A stretch of DNA of 64,000 bases. It comes from Elmis aenea. Its lineage: Eukaryota; Arthropoda; Insecta; Coleoptera; Elmidae. The DNA is taken from the NCBI GenBank assembly GCA_947652605.1, contig OX393579.1:24015674-24079673 (forward strand). Direction: 5' to 3'. The translations under genes were made by a program, and so were the position numbers. This document shows positions 36,101 through 48,470 of the stretch, piece by piece. How positions within the stretch are numbered: position 1 is the first letter of the stretch; each line of letters begins with the position of its first letter. The notes below the pieces were generated by a model, which made no database searches, had not been told where the DNA came from, and saw only the letters and a program-made list of their open reading frames with translations.

Positions 36101-38767
36101 TTTGACCTTATAATATTCAAATAAATCTCGCGGCGCATTTTATCAGCCTCCCCACTGTTTTGTGTCAATCTCTGTACGCTTTTGGACAAATGAAAAGTTA
36201 TCCCAGTGCCTACTACCAATAATAATATGCAAATAAAGACACCCCAATCCCGCAACTTCTTTATTTTAATAGATAAAGCTTTGGTGTTTATTAACAAATA
36301 TTTTGAGGGTTGTAAGTTCTTTTTAAATATGCTATTATGTTTTCAAAATTTTCAGTTCTTTTTGAGATATTACATTGCGAAATAGTATTTTTCCTGTTAA
36401 TTTTTAAATGTCACCATTGTTCGAAACTAAGACTTTTAGTTTACATTTTAGTTTTTTGTCTCAAGGGTGATATAATTTAAAAAATATGATTTAAAAGCTC
36501 TCAAAATTCATATTACGATATATACAATATATGTAGCTAAGTATATTCTGCGAGATTATTTGTTTTAATAGATGCAAACATTAAAACTACACTGTGGAAA
36601 AATAAAACGAGATAGAGTAGTAGATTGTTATTGCAAGTCTTCTATAAACTGTAAGAAATGAAATTACTGAACAAAGAATAAACAAAAACGTGACTACATA
36701 AATGATTTAAAATATTTTTTTTTATAAACAAACTTTACAGTTTTTATTGTAATATTTATTTTATTTTATTTTATTTATTTTCATCATTTGTTTATCGCAC
36801 AAACCTTCTCACCTTAACTACTTTGATTAGATTTTAAAACCGAATGTATTAAATAAAATACTTTGTTAAATCTGAAAACATATGCTTAAAAAATATGGCG
36901 ACTCTAAATATTATGTAATAAACACTAAGGCTCTATCTCGTACCAAAAAAACATATAGTGCTAGCAAATTTTTACTAGGACACCCTGTAATAAAAGTTTT
37001 ATAATTTTATCCCAAGAAGTGATTATTAAACACGTAGTATTAACGAAATGCTAAACACTTAAGACCGCAGAATTACGGCCCATGCATAGTCGGTTATTAT
37101 TATCTATGTGTGAATTGGTTTTCACAAAACTGTTTTTTTATTCAGTTTAACTACTCCGCAAATCTTATCGTTGTATAAGATCCCCATTGTTCACGTTAAA
37201 ATAACATTCTCTCAGTATATGTGATAGACGCTATATTAATTTGTTGAATTAAATTAATCTCGAGTAACTCAATAAAAGTCAGTTTAGTACGTAATATGGT
37301 CACGCGATCGAACAACGATAAATCCCTAATGTTTGGGGGATATTACGTTTCAATCAGAATCTCTTTTGTTTCCGCATCGGTGAAGCCATTTTAAACTGTA
37401 ATAAAGAATAGTGTAAGACGTGTAATCCGTAATAAGTTTCCACTGATAACAAAAGGTTACAGAAATTTCACACTAGCGACACAACAAAAATGCAAGCCTT
37501 TGGATAATTGAAAAAGGGAACAAGCCGTATAGCATTTCGAATGATATAACGGCCCGTGGTTATTACACTCGGATAGCCGGGAAGAACTGATAAATACGCG
37601 GACGTGAGGCAAAATGTAATTTCGTAATATTATTTTGTAGTGTTGTTAAATAATTTTGTCTTAATCCCACGGTTAAAGTATAACGCTTGTCGTGTGCCAT
37701 AGTTTTTCCTGCACTTAAAAACCTGTTATAAACGTTTTCTCGTCAAAATGTGTTACTATATAACAAAGTGTATTTGTTTTTGGACTTAAGTTGGTTTTTT
37801 ATGTACGCTGTAAATACCTACTTTGTATTTTATAAATTCACGATGTTTGTAGGTTGAAAGGACGTACCAAAGATGTTATTCAATGCGGATGGAAAAGCAA
37901 ACATTAGTATTAGAATGTACAAAATCTCGTTTGAGCTCCAGCTTTCAAAAATACATGAAACGACGGTGGCTGTGCGTGGAAAAATACTAAAAAATTGACT
38001 TACCATAAATAAACTACGGTCGAAAATCAAATTTTTACTTTAATATGGAGGGTATTTTGGACTTCACCCCACAGAGAGTTGTTTTACTCATTCGGTTACT
38101 GTGATATTCTTATTGTTAGAAATCTAATTTAATTTGTTCGGCTCCGGCAAAATCCATGTTCACACACAAATTGCGTAGTTTTTGCGATAAAATGAGACAA
38201 AGTAAGCATAAATTTTTGTATTATGTTAGTAGGAAAATTACTAGCTATCGGTTTTATAGCGATAAATTACTATCAAAACGCAATAGATTTTCTAAACTTG
38301 CATTACCTACTTGCCATGGGCCGTGGGTGTTAATCGACGGTCGAAGTGCCACCGACCCTAATAAATAGACACCCGAATTGCCTGGAACGAGTATCAAATT
38401 CGGCCACCACTACAGCAAATGAATTTATTACTTTATCGATTTTAAATTACCCCCGCCCGTTCAGTGTCATCATGGTGCCGTTATGTTCCTTTAAAATTGG
38501 ACCAAACAACCTTAGTTTAGATTTGGGGTGGTCCATAAAGCGATTGATATATGAAACCCCACAATGACTTTCATACAAGGCACAGTTTACAAACACGATT
38601 AAATAGCAAAATAACAACCTGTTTGTAGGTTTACGGGACAAACGTTTTAAAATTAAAGCTGTATTTATTACAATTTATAATAAGCCGTTAAAAGGCGCAA
38701 ATATCTAGAAAGGCGATTTAGCGTTTGATGAAGCAAGGAACGCCATTAAAATTAAACATGTAATGTT
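36101..38767. other. Intronic DNA with possible regulatory patches and a MITE relic
   Basis: About 37300-37620 and 38310-38560 are non-repetitive with moderate GC content, containing GGTCACGCGATCGAACAACG, GGATAGCCGGGAAGAACTGA and CATGGGCCGTGGGTG. They are candidate conserved non-coding elements by composition only. A transposon relic at 36588-36989 is listed separately. Confidence 0.35.
36588..36989. mobile_element. Possible TA-type MITE relic
   Basis: The right end ACTAGGACACCCTGTA is a good family terminus. The left TACACTGTGG is a weak partner. ACGAGATAGAG near the left returns as CTCTATCTCGT near the right. An internal deletion in the left arm would explain the imbalance. Confidence 0.35.
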
Positions 38768-39170
38768 AAATATAAAACTTTTTCTACTACCACTAATGTA
38801 AATGACTCTTACCGTACGGCCTGCATGCATAGTAAGTGAGTTCTAACGCACACTTGTGTAGAAAGATCAAAGTAGCCTTACGTCAAACACTGCCTGCATC
38901 CATCCATACTCCATAGTAAGTGAGTTATTCCGCACGGTAAGCAAAAACGCACACTTGTCTAGAAATGTCAAAGTAGGCTTACGTCAAAATTGACAACGTA
39001 ATTACATGTGTATATTAGACAGAAAGCCGTTAAAATCGTAGGTATTATGTTCGTAGAAAAAGTAAGATACATAACACGAGTTTAAAGCAATTACGCACTC
39101 GTGGAAATACCCACTCGCCGCTACGCGGCTCTGTGCGTAATATTCATTTTACAACTCTTGTTATGTAATA
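38768..39170. repeat. Inverted-repeat family ATTACATAAC, copy 3
   Basis: It shares a long stretch with copy 2 in the same orientation, including GACTCTTACCGTACGGCCTG-type sequence, the internal tandem duplication and ATCGTAGGTATTATGT. Unlike copy 2 it keeps the full right end, CAACTCTTGTTATGTAAT, and lacks the left arm. Confidence 0.75.
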
Positions 39171-40476
39171 TACTATAATATTTTAGTAAGTTTTTTGCAA
39201 CTAAAGTTAGAACCAAAAATTGACACCATGGAAATTATTTAGGCAATTATGTTTTTATGACATGAGGGCAAGAATTTTCGTGCAGGAGAATGACCCCACA
39301 CGTAAGTTTTCCTTAACGTTTTTGTTTAATGGCCTCATGAAGCACAAGAAAATGTTCTGTAATGAGTCCTTCCAAACATGTCATGTAGTAAATGCTGCAC
39401 CCTGGTCATGAAATTTTCTGGTCTTGCTTTAACGGTTTTTCGACTACAGGCGCCATTTTTATACCACAAATTGTAAACGCTAAATGCAATTAAGACTGTC
39501 AATGTGTTGATTACAAACACTACTAATAATACAAAACGTCAGTTGCATTATTGCAGTTGTTTCCATGGCTGCTTTGATCAAAGATAAGTTTCAGTTGAAC
39601 AAGCCTCGTATAATATTTTAACTGTCTGCTTTACACGTAAAGAAGTCGCCAAGTATATGAACGATCGTTTAAAAAACAGAACCGTTTTGAATCCGAAAGT
39701 TTCATCACCTTGGACCAGTTAAACAAAGTAGTCAAAAATTTGATTATTTGACGTTTAAAAATAAATACTCTGCGACGCAGTAAAAAAAACTTCTTTCTTG
39801 CAAGGTTTTTGTGGCCATACAAATTTTGAACTAAAACTTAATCCCGAAAATTTAGCGATTATTATTTAGAGTTTTTAAATCTTATCCTCCTATTTGGTGG
39901 CTGTGAAATCAATTATTGCACTTCTTATAAGGATATTTTTGTATAGAACAGCCTCTAATATAAAAGGTTTTGAAAATTCGTGTACCAGTACTTAAATATT
40001 TTTTTAGTTATCAAATGAATCGGCTTAAAAGATTAAAATTTTATTTCTTATTCTTAAGGAAACGAATAATCTTAAAAATATGTTTAGTGGTGTCCAATTA
40101 AACTTGTATTTAAATTTATAGCAAAGCACAGTGGTTTACTGAACTGTTCCATTCACAATCAAATTAAATTTTGATTCTTTAATTTTATATTTTATAAATC
40201 TTGAGTTATCGTCTACACTTTCGATTAGTCTTCATAATAAATTCTATTGATCTGGTCTGCTTTTATCTAGATTTTAATTGGTGCGAATGTGAGAGAAGAT
40301 GACGATAATGTTGCTGCGTAGTTTTTACCATATTTGAATGTTGTAAAAACGCCTTTGTTATTAAAATAATAAGCTTCTTGAGAGTTACAAAACAAAATTC
40401 AAGAGGAAATTTCAAACAAAAAAAAAATAAGCAATTTATTAATTTTGAACCTTTAATGTAATTTTAATGTCAAACT
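39171..40476. other. Intronic DNA, nothing recognised
   Basis: AT-rich. Open frames of 61-63 residues on both strands look like chance. Confidence 0.45.
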
Positions 40477-40664
40477 TACGAGGGCGTATTGAAAAGTAAG
40501 GTCTCCAACGATGCCATTTCCGAACGCGAGTTGCTAGGCAAAATTTGACAACAGCGCTGCATTCCTTGGTTCCCCCACCACAGTGTAGAACCATCCGCGA
40601 GACCTTGGGACGCTCAGCCGCTGCGTAGCACTCGTTTAGGAGGGAGCTCCCGCTTAGCTCGCCC

Positions 40665-40937
40665 GCCAGGTGCGAACTGCGCACAGTCATTCGATTTTTG
40701 AATGCAAAAAATGTCTCTCCGATAGACATTCATCGCCAGTTAGTGGAAGTGTACGGTGCGAATTGTATGGACATAAAAAACGTGCGGAAGTGGTGCGGGA
40801 GTTTTCTGAGGGCCGGGAAAACGTCCACGATGAGCAGCGGTCGGGTCGGCCGAGTTTGCCGGAATCAACGGCGGCTCGAATCGACGAGATGGTGCGCAAT
40901 AACAGGAGAATAACCCTTCATGAGATAAGGAAAGGTC
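40665..40937 (+). pseudogene. Mariner transposase N-terminus, left arm (frameshifted)
   Basis: The frame gives VIRFLNAKNVSPIDIHRQ, the first helix-turn-helix of mariner transposases. After a single-base loss near 40797 the other frame gives FSEGRENVHDEQRSGRPSLP, the second DNA-binding region with its GRPS hook. It ends just before the palindrome centre, so the DDD catalytic domain is absent. The right arm has the same sequence without this shift. Confidence 0.9.
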
Positions 40938-40971
40938 GTAGCCACACTCTTCATTAAGACCTTCCCTTATC

Positions 40972-41271
40972 TCATGAAGGGTTATTCTCTATTCTCCGGT
41001 TATTGCGCACCATCTCGTCGATTCGAGCCGCCGTTGATTCTGGCAAACTCGGCCGCCTCGACCGCTGCTCATCGTGGACGTTTTCCCGGCCCTCAGAAAA
41101 CTCCCGGCACCACTTCCGCACGTTTTTTATGTCCATACGGTTCGCACCGTACACTTCCACTAACTGGCGATGAATGTCTATCGGAGAGACCTTTTTTGCA
41201 TTTAAAAATCGAATGACTGAGCGCAGTTCGCACCTGGCGGGCGAGCTAAGCGGGAGCTCCCTCCTAAACAA
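40972..41271 (-). pseudogene. Mariner transposase N-terminus, right arm (open)
   Basis: Over 99 codons of open frame on the reverse strand give VIRFLNAKKVSPIDIHRQ and FSEGRENVHDEQRSRRPSLP, ending near Asn-Asn-Arg-Arg-Ile before the spacer. The open frame begins with TTG, so the true start is unclear. If expressed it would be a DNA-binding domain with no catalytic domain. The open frame in this arm and the frameshift in the other show how little the two have diverged. Confidence 0.9.
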
Positions 41272-41426
41272 GCGCTACACAGCGGCTGAGCGTCCCAAGG
41301 TCTCGCGGATGGTTTAACACTGTGGTGGGGGAACCAAGTAATGCAGCGCTGTTGTCAAATTTCGCCTAGCAACTCGCGTTCGGAAATGGCATCGTTGGAG
41401 ACCTTACTTTTCAATACGCCCTCGTA

Positions 41427-43213
41427 TTTAATAAAATTATTTTTTAGACAAATGTTTGAGGTTGGTAAATTTAATTAGAAGAAATTTTGATGATTTAATA
41501 AATTTTCACTAAAGTTTGCCACCAATTTTGAAAGTCGGTAAGTAAATATTAAACTCTCCTTCGATTTCAAGAGTTGGATATAAAGTTATGAGCCCAGGGT
41601 GGAAACCCTACTCACGAGCCATATATCAGTTCCTAAATATTTGCTTAAAAAAATTACTACACGTTGCATTCTAAATATTTAAATGTAACATGTTTTAAGA
41701 GAACAGTTTATACGGTTGAATTCTCTACTTAAATAACTGATTTCCAAAGACAATTACAAAAATAGAAGTGTACTTTATGTAGGAAGTTATAAATTGACAT
41801 ATTCCCATCTAAATTCCGTTCCAGAATGGTCCTCTAATAATTAAAGGGTAATGCAAAGCACACCAAAATTCATTCTCCAATTCGTTCCGAGTTTCCGCAC
41901 CATTTATTAATTGCTTCATGATACATACATCCAGATTATTACGATCGATTTAATAGGGATGGTTGCAGACCTTACTCCAACCTACAAATTAATTCTTTCT
42001 ATTTTCACAGTGTCATTCTATAAACTACTTAAATATCTGATGAGTTTCAGATAATCAAAAACTAACTATAGTCTTGTTTGCCAATAAATAGCAGCTACAA
42101 CAATAATCATAAATTATAGGATTTTATATCAGTGTTTAGTGTCTCGTGTTGAACAATGTGATCCGTTAGACATGCGCCGAATATTAACCGAAATTGTTTG
42201 CAATTAACATTCATAAAGTCTTTATTGGTTTTGTTAAAATTGTTAAAGTTTTAAATGTCATAAATGCCTGTCTTGTAATTACAAAACTCATGTATCACAC
42301 TCGGTCCATACATTTATTTGACAAAACTCAAATTGCGGAATAACCTTTCGTCTTCAAGAAAGTAGCGAATTCAAGAAACGATCTGTAAAACTAACATACA
42401 AAAGCAAAACCTATGGACTAATCAGTTCATAAGTTATTATATTTAAACGAAAATATTATTTTATCAACAAAGGCTGTTGGGCGCGACGCCTAAAAACAGA
42501 ACAACTGGATCTTGTAGTATTTGAAAAGTAACAATGAACGTCAGATCAGTATAATCATACAAAAGTTGCATAAGTTTTGTATAAAAAATCTGTATTTTTC
42601 GTGTGCTGCATTAAATTTATATAAAGAAATTACTAAGATAAACTAAAGCAGATGTATAACCGATCCTGACAATGTAATTGACCATATTTTTATAAAGAGT
42701 AAAGTTTTTCAAAAGCACGTATAGAAATAGTCAGTGGATACAATTTTTTACATTTTGGCTTACCCAAAAAAAAAACTTGAAGCAGAAACGACAGGAACAG
42801 TACGTGTTGACTTAATACGCTTCAAGAATATCTTAGTTACAATTTTTTTAGTTCTGTTCTGTTAGTAATATATGGAGTAGTATGTCGCTATTGTAACACA
42901 ATGGTGTAAAGATTCAAAAGAAAGAATATATTCAGCAAAAGAATAAAAATAAATCATTATTGCTCAAAGAAACAAAGGTTAAGATATACCTACCATACAC
43001 CGTTTCCAAAAATTTTTTTTTCGTGACCCAGTTATGTTTGTACTTCTCCCTCGTGACCCACTAAAATTTGTATTGCCTATTATGGCCTATAGGTAAAATA
43101 AAACAGATTTGAATGTACATACAGTTTCCATATAATTCAATGAAGAAGCTTTACTCTTACAAAAATGTAAAGAAATCAAACTAAAACCAAATAATTTCTT
43201 ACTGCGAAGTATA
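41427..43213. other. Intronic DNA, nothing recognised
   Basis: AT-rich, no repeats or coding signals noted. Confidence 0.45.
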
Positions 43214-43475
43214 ATGGTGTTTCTTGTTGAGACTCGGCATTTTGCTTTCGTGGCCCGGTGCTGGGTCGCAAGCCACCATTTGGAAAGAAAACGCCGAAAG
43301 CGAAGACCAAGAATTACCAGAAATGATGCGGTAAAAAAAGTTTCCATGCTCTCAGAAATCGAGTGGAGGAGAGTGAGACAAATACATACCCATAACTATG
43401 AGCAAAAGCCTTTCACCTAACGGTAGAGAGGAGGCGTAAGATAAAAATTAAGAAGAAAGCGAAGATATTATTATT
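43214..43475 (+). pseudogene. Possible LINE reverse-transcriptase tail remnant
   Basis: The 68-residue frame contains ERKRRKRRPRITRNDAVKK and a later Glu-Trp-Arg-Arg. This resembles the Gly-Arg-Pro-Arg-x-x-Trp-x-Asp-x-Val tail seen at the end of many LINE reverse transcriptases, including the one at 26.5 kb. An AAG-rich stretch follows. The match is short, so this is tentative. Confidence 0.35.
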
Positions 43476-43771
43476 CTACCGTCATTAGCATGTTTATCAA
43501 ATCCGTGTTTTAGTTTAAAAACGAACTGTTTTAGGCAATGCGGTTTCTAGATTTTACTCTGTTTAAGTTTTTTATTATTGGCGTTTAATCAATTTAAAGT
43601 TCATTAAAAAAAAGTTGCAGCTTTAGCAGATATGCGAGATTGTTTTATTTATTTAGGTGCTGGTGAATGTTTTCGTAGAGCAACTAAATATTTGGATCAC
43701 CCAGAAATGTTCATAAAAACTTCAGTGTGGAAGTTGTTGACAGTGTTCTTCTGAAAATAAACTTGCGCTTA

Positions 43772-43974
43772 TACAGTGTGACCCATTATAAAGCGGATCA
43801 CTGGCAGTGGCCAATTTAATCACTTAGTTGGCTTGCGGGTGTAAACTGAATTTTAAAATAGTGTGCCAAAGTATAGTTTTTGATGCGTTATCGTTTAAAA
43901 AAAAAGTTCATAAAAATCGGACCATAAATAGACTTTTTTTAGTGGTGAACCGCTTTAAAATGGGTTACACTGTA
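43772..43974. mobile_element. Small MITE with TACAGTGTGACCCATTATAAAG ends (shortened)
   Basis: The left start TACAGTGTGACCCATTATAA, then AGCGG, matches the inverted right end CCGCTTTAAAATGGGTTACA followed by CTGTA. TA precedes it; TC follows, so one side of the target may have changed. No coding potential. Confidence 0.75.
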
Positions 43975-46900
43975 TCATTGTGTCATTTAATTGTAACTAA
44001 ACAGTTTTGAAAATAAACCTTATCGTCACGTATAACCACCGACCCAAATTTAGGTAGTTTTATTAGTGGTGACAGTTTCTTATCACCTTACAAATAGAAT
44101 TTACTTAATAAAAGTCAAGCTGAAATAAATAAAGCTATTATGAAGTAAACAATTTTTTTTTTTTTAGTGAATTCTACCCATCTTACTTGAAATAACTATC
44201 GACATGAACAAGCTATTTATATCACTTTGATAGTGTATCATATGAGCATTAGAAGGTCACGCAACAGCACTTAGCGTGTAGATTCATATTAGGGAGGTAA
44301 AAGCACATACTCCTATTCATGTAGTCAGTTATCAGATATAAGCTGCGATTGGTTTTATGCACGCTACTTCTTTTCCCAATAATTTCAAATATTTTCAGGA
44401 ATATATTTGCGAGATGTAAACTATACTCGCTAGAAGTTTGCTTGTAAGTAAATATTATATTTATCCTTTAAAGCATCTTGTATTTTATGTTGATTTCAAG
44501 TCGATTTGCTATAACAAAGGATAAGTTGTCTTTCCGTAAGGAACACAAAATCAGAGACCCTAAAAACTGTTAGTCTTTTTCAAGCAATGGTTGGTAACAC
44601 GCGTTTTTTATTTTCTCGGAAACCAATAAAGCAACCCAAGACCCAATGCACTTAAAATTATATTTCAGCAAAAGGTGATTGTTTGAGTTAATGTTTTTTT
44701 TTATTATAATTTAAATAATATTGAACCAAAGACGAGATTTCCATTGTTCCATAAATTTTCTGTAACACAATCAAAGTGTGCAAATTCTCGACTAATTATT
44801 TTTCTAAATTGCCTAACCAATCACACGTTTTCTGCTTTAATTAAAACACTAGGGTTACTGATGTGATTTATAGAAAATTTCCACTGACCTACACACGCCA
44901 ACACGCACAGGTACCAACTGTAAGTAGTGAAATGAATTATTTTCGTTATATCTACACGACTCGACACGCAAAATTTCCAAACTGAAAGTGTCACTTACGT
45001 TGTAAACGTCGCTCTGTTTCCTTATGCAATCTAATACCGTAACCGTTTCAAAATAGCTTGATTAATCGTCTCGCAAACACTTATTTTTATTTCTCTTTAA
45101 CGTTGTTCAAATATTTCATACGGTTCGTTGGTTGTACGTCCGTCCTGTTGATTATTTACCATCTAGTATGCGTGTTTAAACGGAATAAGGCGACTGGAAC
45201 ATGGGAATAATTATTTTCTACGTGTGCTAATTTGCAACTTGAACGCCTCCAATTCTTAACTACGTAAATGATAACAAAGAAGTAGTGAATTTTAAACGCG
45301 GCGGTTTTTTAGATAGCACTCTTTTCAAAAAGTGTTATTGCGAAATATTTTTACTTATAATCCATCACGTTTTTGGGTGGAGTTGCGAGGTATGAGTGGT
45401 CTCCTAAAGCCATTGCGTAAAATGTAATGTGGCCCGACTCCAAAAAGTTTTAGGTCTTAACAATTATAAAGCAATCATTGAAATATTTGTGTTTGTTTCA
45501 ATTTAGAACGTTTCATTTTCTACAAATAATCATTTTTTAGCTGTGAAACAATCTGAATGTTTATTTTCATCCTGTAGTTTTTCCTAACTTTTTTGACCGC
45601 TTTAAAACAAAACAGTTCATGCACTTTTTTCATTATTTTTTGAATATTATATCGACCTCCGTCAATGTTTTTACTTGCTTCGTTTTCCATAACTCTGTAA
45701 AGTGATTCTGGATTGATGAGATATAAACGCATTTTCATCTTGCTTGTTATGCTAATCCGTAACTAGGTGGGGTTCGTCAAACCTTATGAAAATTAATAAA
45801 TTGTTATCTAGACTCTAAAAAAGTCGATCGGGATAGATGCAAGTTATTCCATGTAACCTTCAGTCGTTCTCTGCTACCAACTCGCCAGTTAGGGGTTAAC
45901 AAACAAGCAAATAATCCACATATGCTTTAAAATCCTCAATAAGAGAAGTGGTTTTAACAGGACCGAGCCACCTCACACTTCTCAAGGCTCAATAAACTTC
46001 TTGCACAACTTTAATTTGCAGAATAATACGCAAATGGAGGCAGTAAATCCAGAAAAATTTCATAGGATTACGGAAAACGTACTTTTGGAGCCAATCATTA
46101 CAAGAGCTCTAGCAAATAAAATTAAGTCTAAATATTTTTTTTATATAATGTAAAAAAAACTGCACGAAATATGCGTGGGTTTTAAAGTTCTCACAAGTTT
46201 TTTGTCACAAAGAAAACAGTGGGTAAGCAAAACGGGAAGGGACTTTAACTCCACCCTATATAAACATACATTAGCTTCTTTCTACGTAGCTATGGATACA
46301 TACAAAGAGTCATAATTAAAAACATGCATTTGTAAGTAGTAACTGATATCGAAACAACGCCATTTAATGAACACGTAATGTTGTAACTTATCTAACGGTA
46401 ATCTAAATATAGAAGCGTAATAAATTTGCATTGCAAAGCTGTAATTACTGTAAAATAAACTTCAAGTTATGCATATTCATTCGAACTAGGAAATGAGAAA
46501 ATATTTTTACCAAACGCTTAACTTATTATTGCAATGAAGGAAATTTAATGTTGGTCGATGAGGAAATTACAACCGAAATCGTCTTAAACAACCCTACAAA
46601 AGGATCCCATTTGCTAACAGACTGCTGACAAGAAGATGCAGTAAACACCAATATCTGAATTACAGCAAGGTTTACTGAAATCAAATTTAGGTCAAATGTC
46701 GTCAGCAGGGAAGAATAAAACTAGTGATTTTCGAAGACGACCATAAAATGTCTCGTTTTTACGCATACAGTAAAACTCAATCATAAATATTTATAAAAAA
46801 ATAAATAAAATATATTAATACCCCAAAAAGGAGTTAAACGGTTAAAAAATTATCGTTAAGATAATGCTTATTTCTAAATGGATGTCTTCCACATCATCAA

Positions 46901-47514
46901 TTTTATTATTCATTATTCGTAAAAATCTAGTAGGTACATCTCTTTTATGATAAATTGTGTATGTGTCAGGCACACTTACTTCTCAGCTTCTTTAATCTTT
47001 ATACATATGTATAACCAAATGCTACTGCTTTATTTTCATTATTAATTTTTATATCATTAACCAACTTTTTACTTGACCCTTATTCATTTGGTCGCCAATA
47101 GAGGGCCAGGGTAAAGATTTTTTTTGTAAATATTTCGCATTGTGGTCTTTTTACTAGTGCTAGAACGCGTTGTGGTGGGATTTTTAACTCACTGAGCGTT
47201 TTCGATCCTTGAGCGTAACGTTACCTGTACATTTGACAACGACTTAAATCGTTTCCTGTATTGATCGCGTTACTTATTAACTTGTTTGTTTTGGCTTGTC
47301 CTTAATTATTGCCTGTTTGTCTGGCTCTTATTCATTTGTTCATTTAATACTTCTTTTGTTTAAGCTTAAATGTTGACATCATATTTTGCGTATCCTAGAA
47401 TGGTGTTGTATCTCTATACGTTTTTACAGATCTTCATGCTACCTTTATTCCTTTTGGATCGATCTAGTTATATATTTGTTGGTTAACTCAGCATATGTCC
47501 AATCCATTGTCATA
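43975..47514. other. Intronic DNA, nothing firmly recognised
   Basis: Long AT-rich stretch. About 44880-45180 and 47150-47260 have slightly more balanced composition. Open frames reach 84 residues without motifs. Confidence 0.4.
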
Positions 47515-48470
47515 TACAGGGTGGTGAATTTTTTGATGCTCACTATTGGTATCTTCGAAAACATAAGAGATACGAGATCAGTTAAATTAGAGAAAAGTTG
47601 CACATTTTCATGGAGATTAAGAATCTTTAAAAAAATCTGAATATTTTGATTTTTTCCAGATTAATAACAAAAACACTGACTTTAGAAAAAAATTATTATC
47701 TACCATACCATTGGCGTTTTTTTAATTACACTTAGTAACCGTATGTTTTTGACCATTCTGGGTTGAATGACGTGGACAGAAATTTTCTAGGCCTTCTAGA
47801 TTTCAAGCTGCGATAGCCAACTTTTTTTATTTCTTAAGGCCGCTATATTGGATTATTACACCGTTAGAAAGACAAGAAAAATGCTTTCAGACTGTTAACC
47901 AACATGACTTTTTCTTTCAAAAAATAAATTATTGAAATTCGAAAATTTGTGTAAAGAATTTATAAAATTGTGAATGCTCTTAACTAAATAACAACTGAAT
48001 AAAAGTCATATTGTAAACTAGTAGGGGTGGGCGATACGGAAATTTTTTCGGAAAAAAAAATTCGTCGTGTGAATTTTGTATTAAAAAAAGGAAAAATTAT
48101 GTTGGTTACCAATCTGAAAAGCTAATTTTTTTGTCTGTCTAATGGTATTAAAATCCAATATGGCGGTGATAAGTAATAAAAAAGTTGACTATCGCAGCTT
48201 GAAATCTAGAGGCCAGAATATTACTGTCCACGTCATTCAACACAGAATGGTCAAAAATATAAGTTTACCAATTTTAATTAAAAAATCGTGAATGGTATGG
48301 AAGATAATATTTTTTTTATATAAATCTGGAAAGAATCAAAATATACAGGATTTTTTTGCAGATTCACAATTTCCATGAAAATGTGCAACTTTTCTCTAAT
48401 TTAACTGATCTCGTATCTCTTGCCGTTTTTAAGATACCAATGATGAGCATCGAAAATATACCACTGGATA
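47515..48470. mobile_element. Fold-back element, relative of the 56 kb element
   Basis: The left end TACAGGGTGGTGAATTTTTT is mirrored by a decayed right end near ATATACCACTGGATA. The arms share GATACGAGATCAGTTAAATT with its inverse at 48400-48425, and an inner block GCGATAGCCAACTTTTT...ATATTGGAT that also occurs in the arms of the element at 56265. The loop near 48020 contains TAGGGGTGGGCGATACGG, which looks like a hAT-type end without a partner. Confidence 0.8.

Larger units (their letters stand above)
40479..41424. mobile_element. Palindromic mariner: two 5' halves head to head
   Basis: It begins CGAGGGCGTATTGAAAAGTA and ends with the inverted copy; TA flanks it on both sides. Arms of 459 and 467 bp are almost identical around a 20-bp spacer (40938-40957). 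Each arm holds the mariner terminal repeat, the untranslated leader and the first roughly 100 codons of a mariner transposase, reading inward. It is strongly GC-richer than its surroundings. The near identity of the arms points to a recent origin or to arm correction. Confidence 0.93.

Noticed and set aside
47515..48470. A microRNA precursor or long hairpin RNA gene
   Set aside because: The hairpin is fully explained by transposon arms with TACAGGGTG ends. There is no evidence of a defined small precursor.
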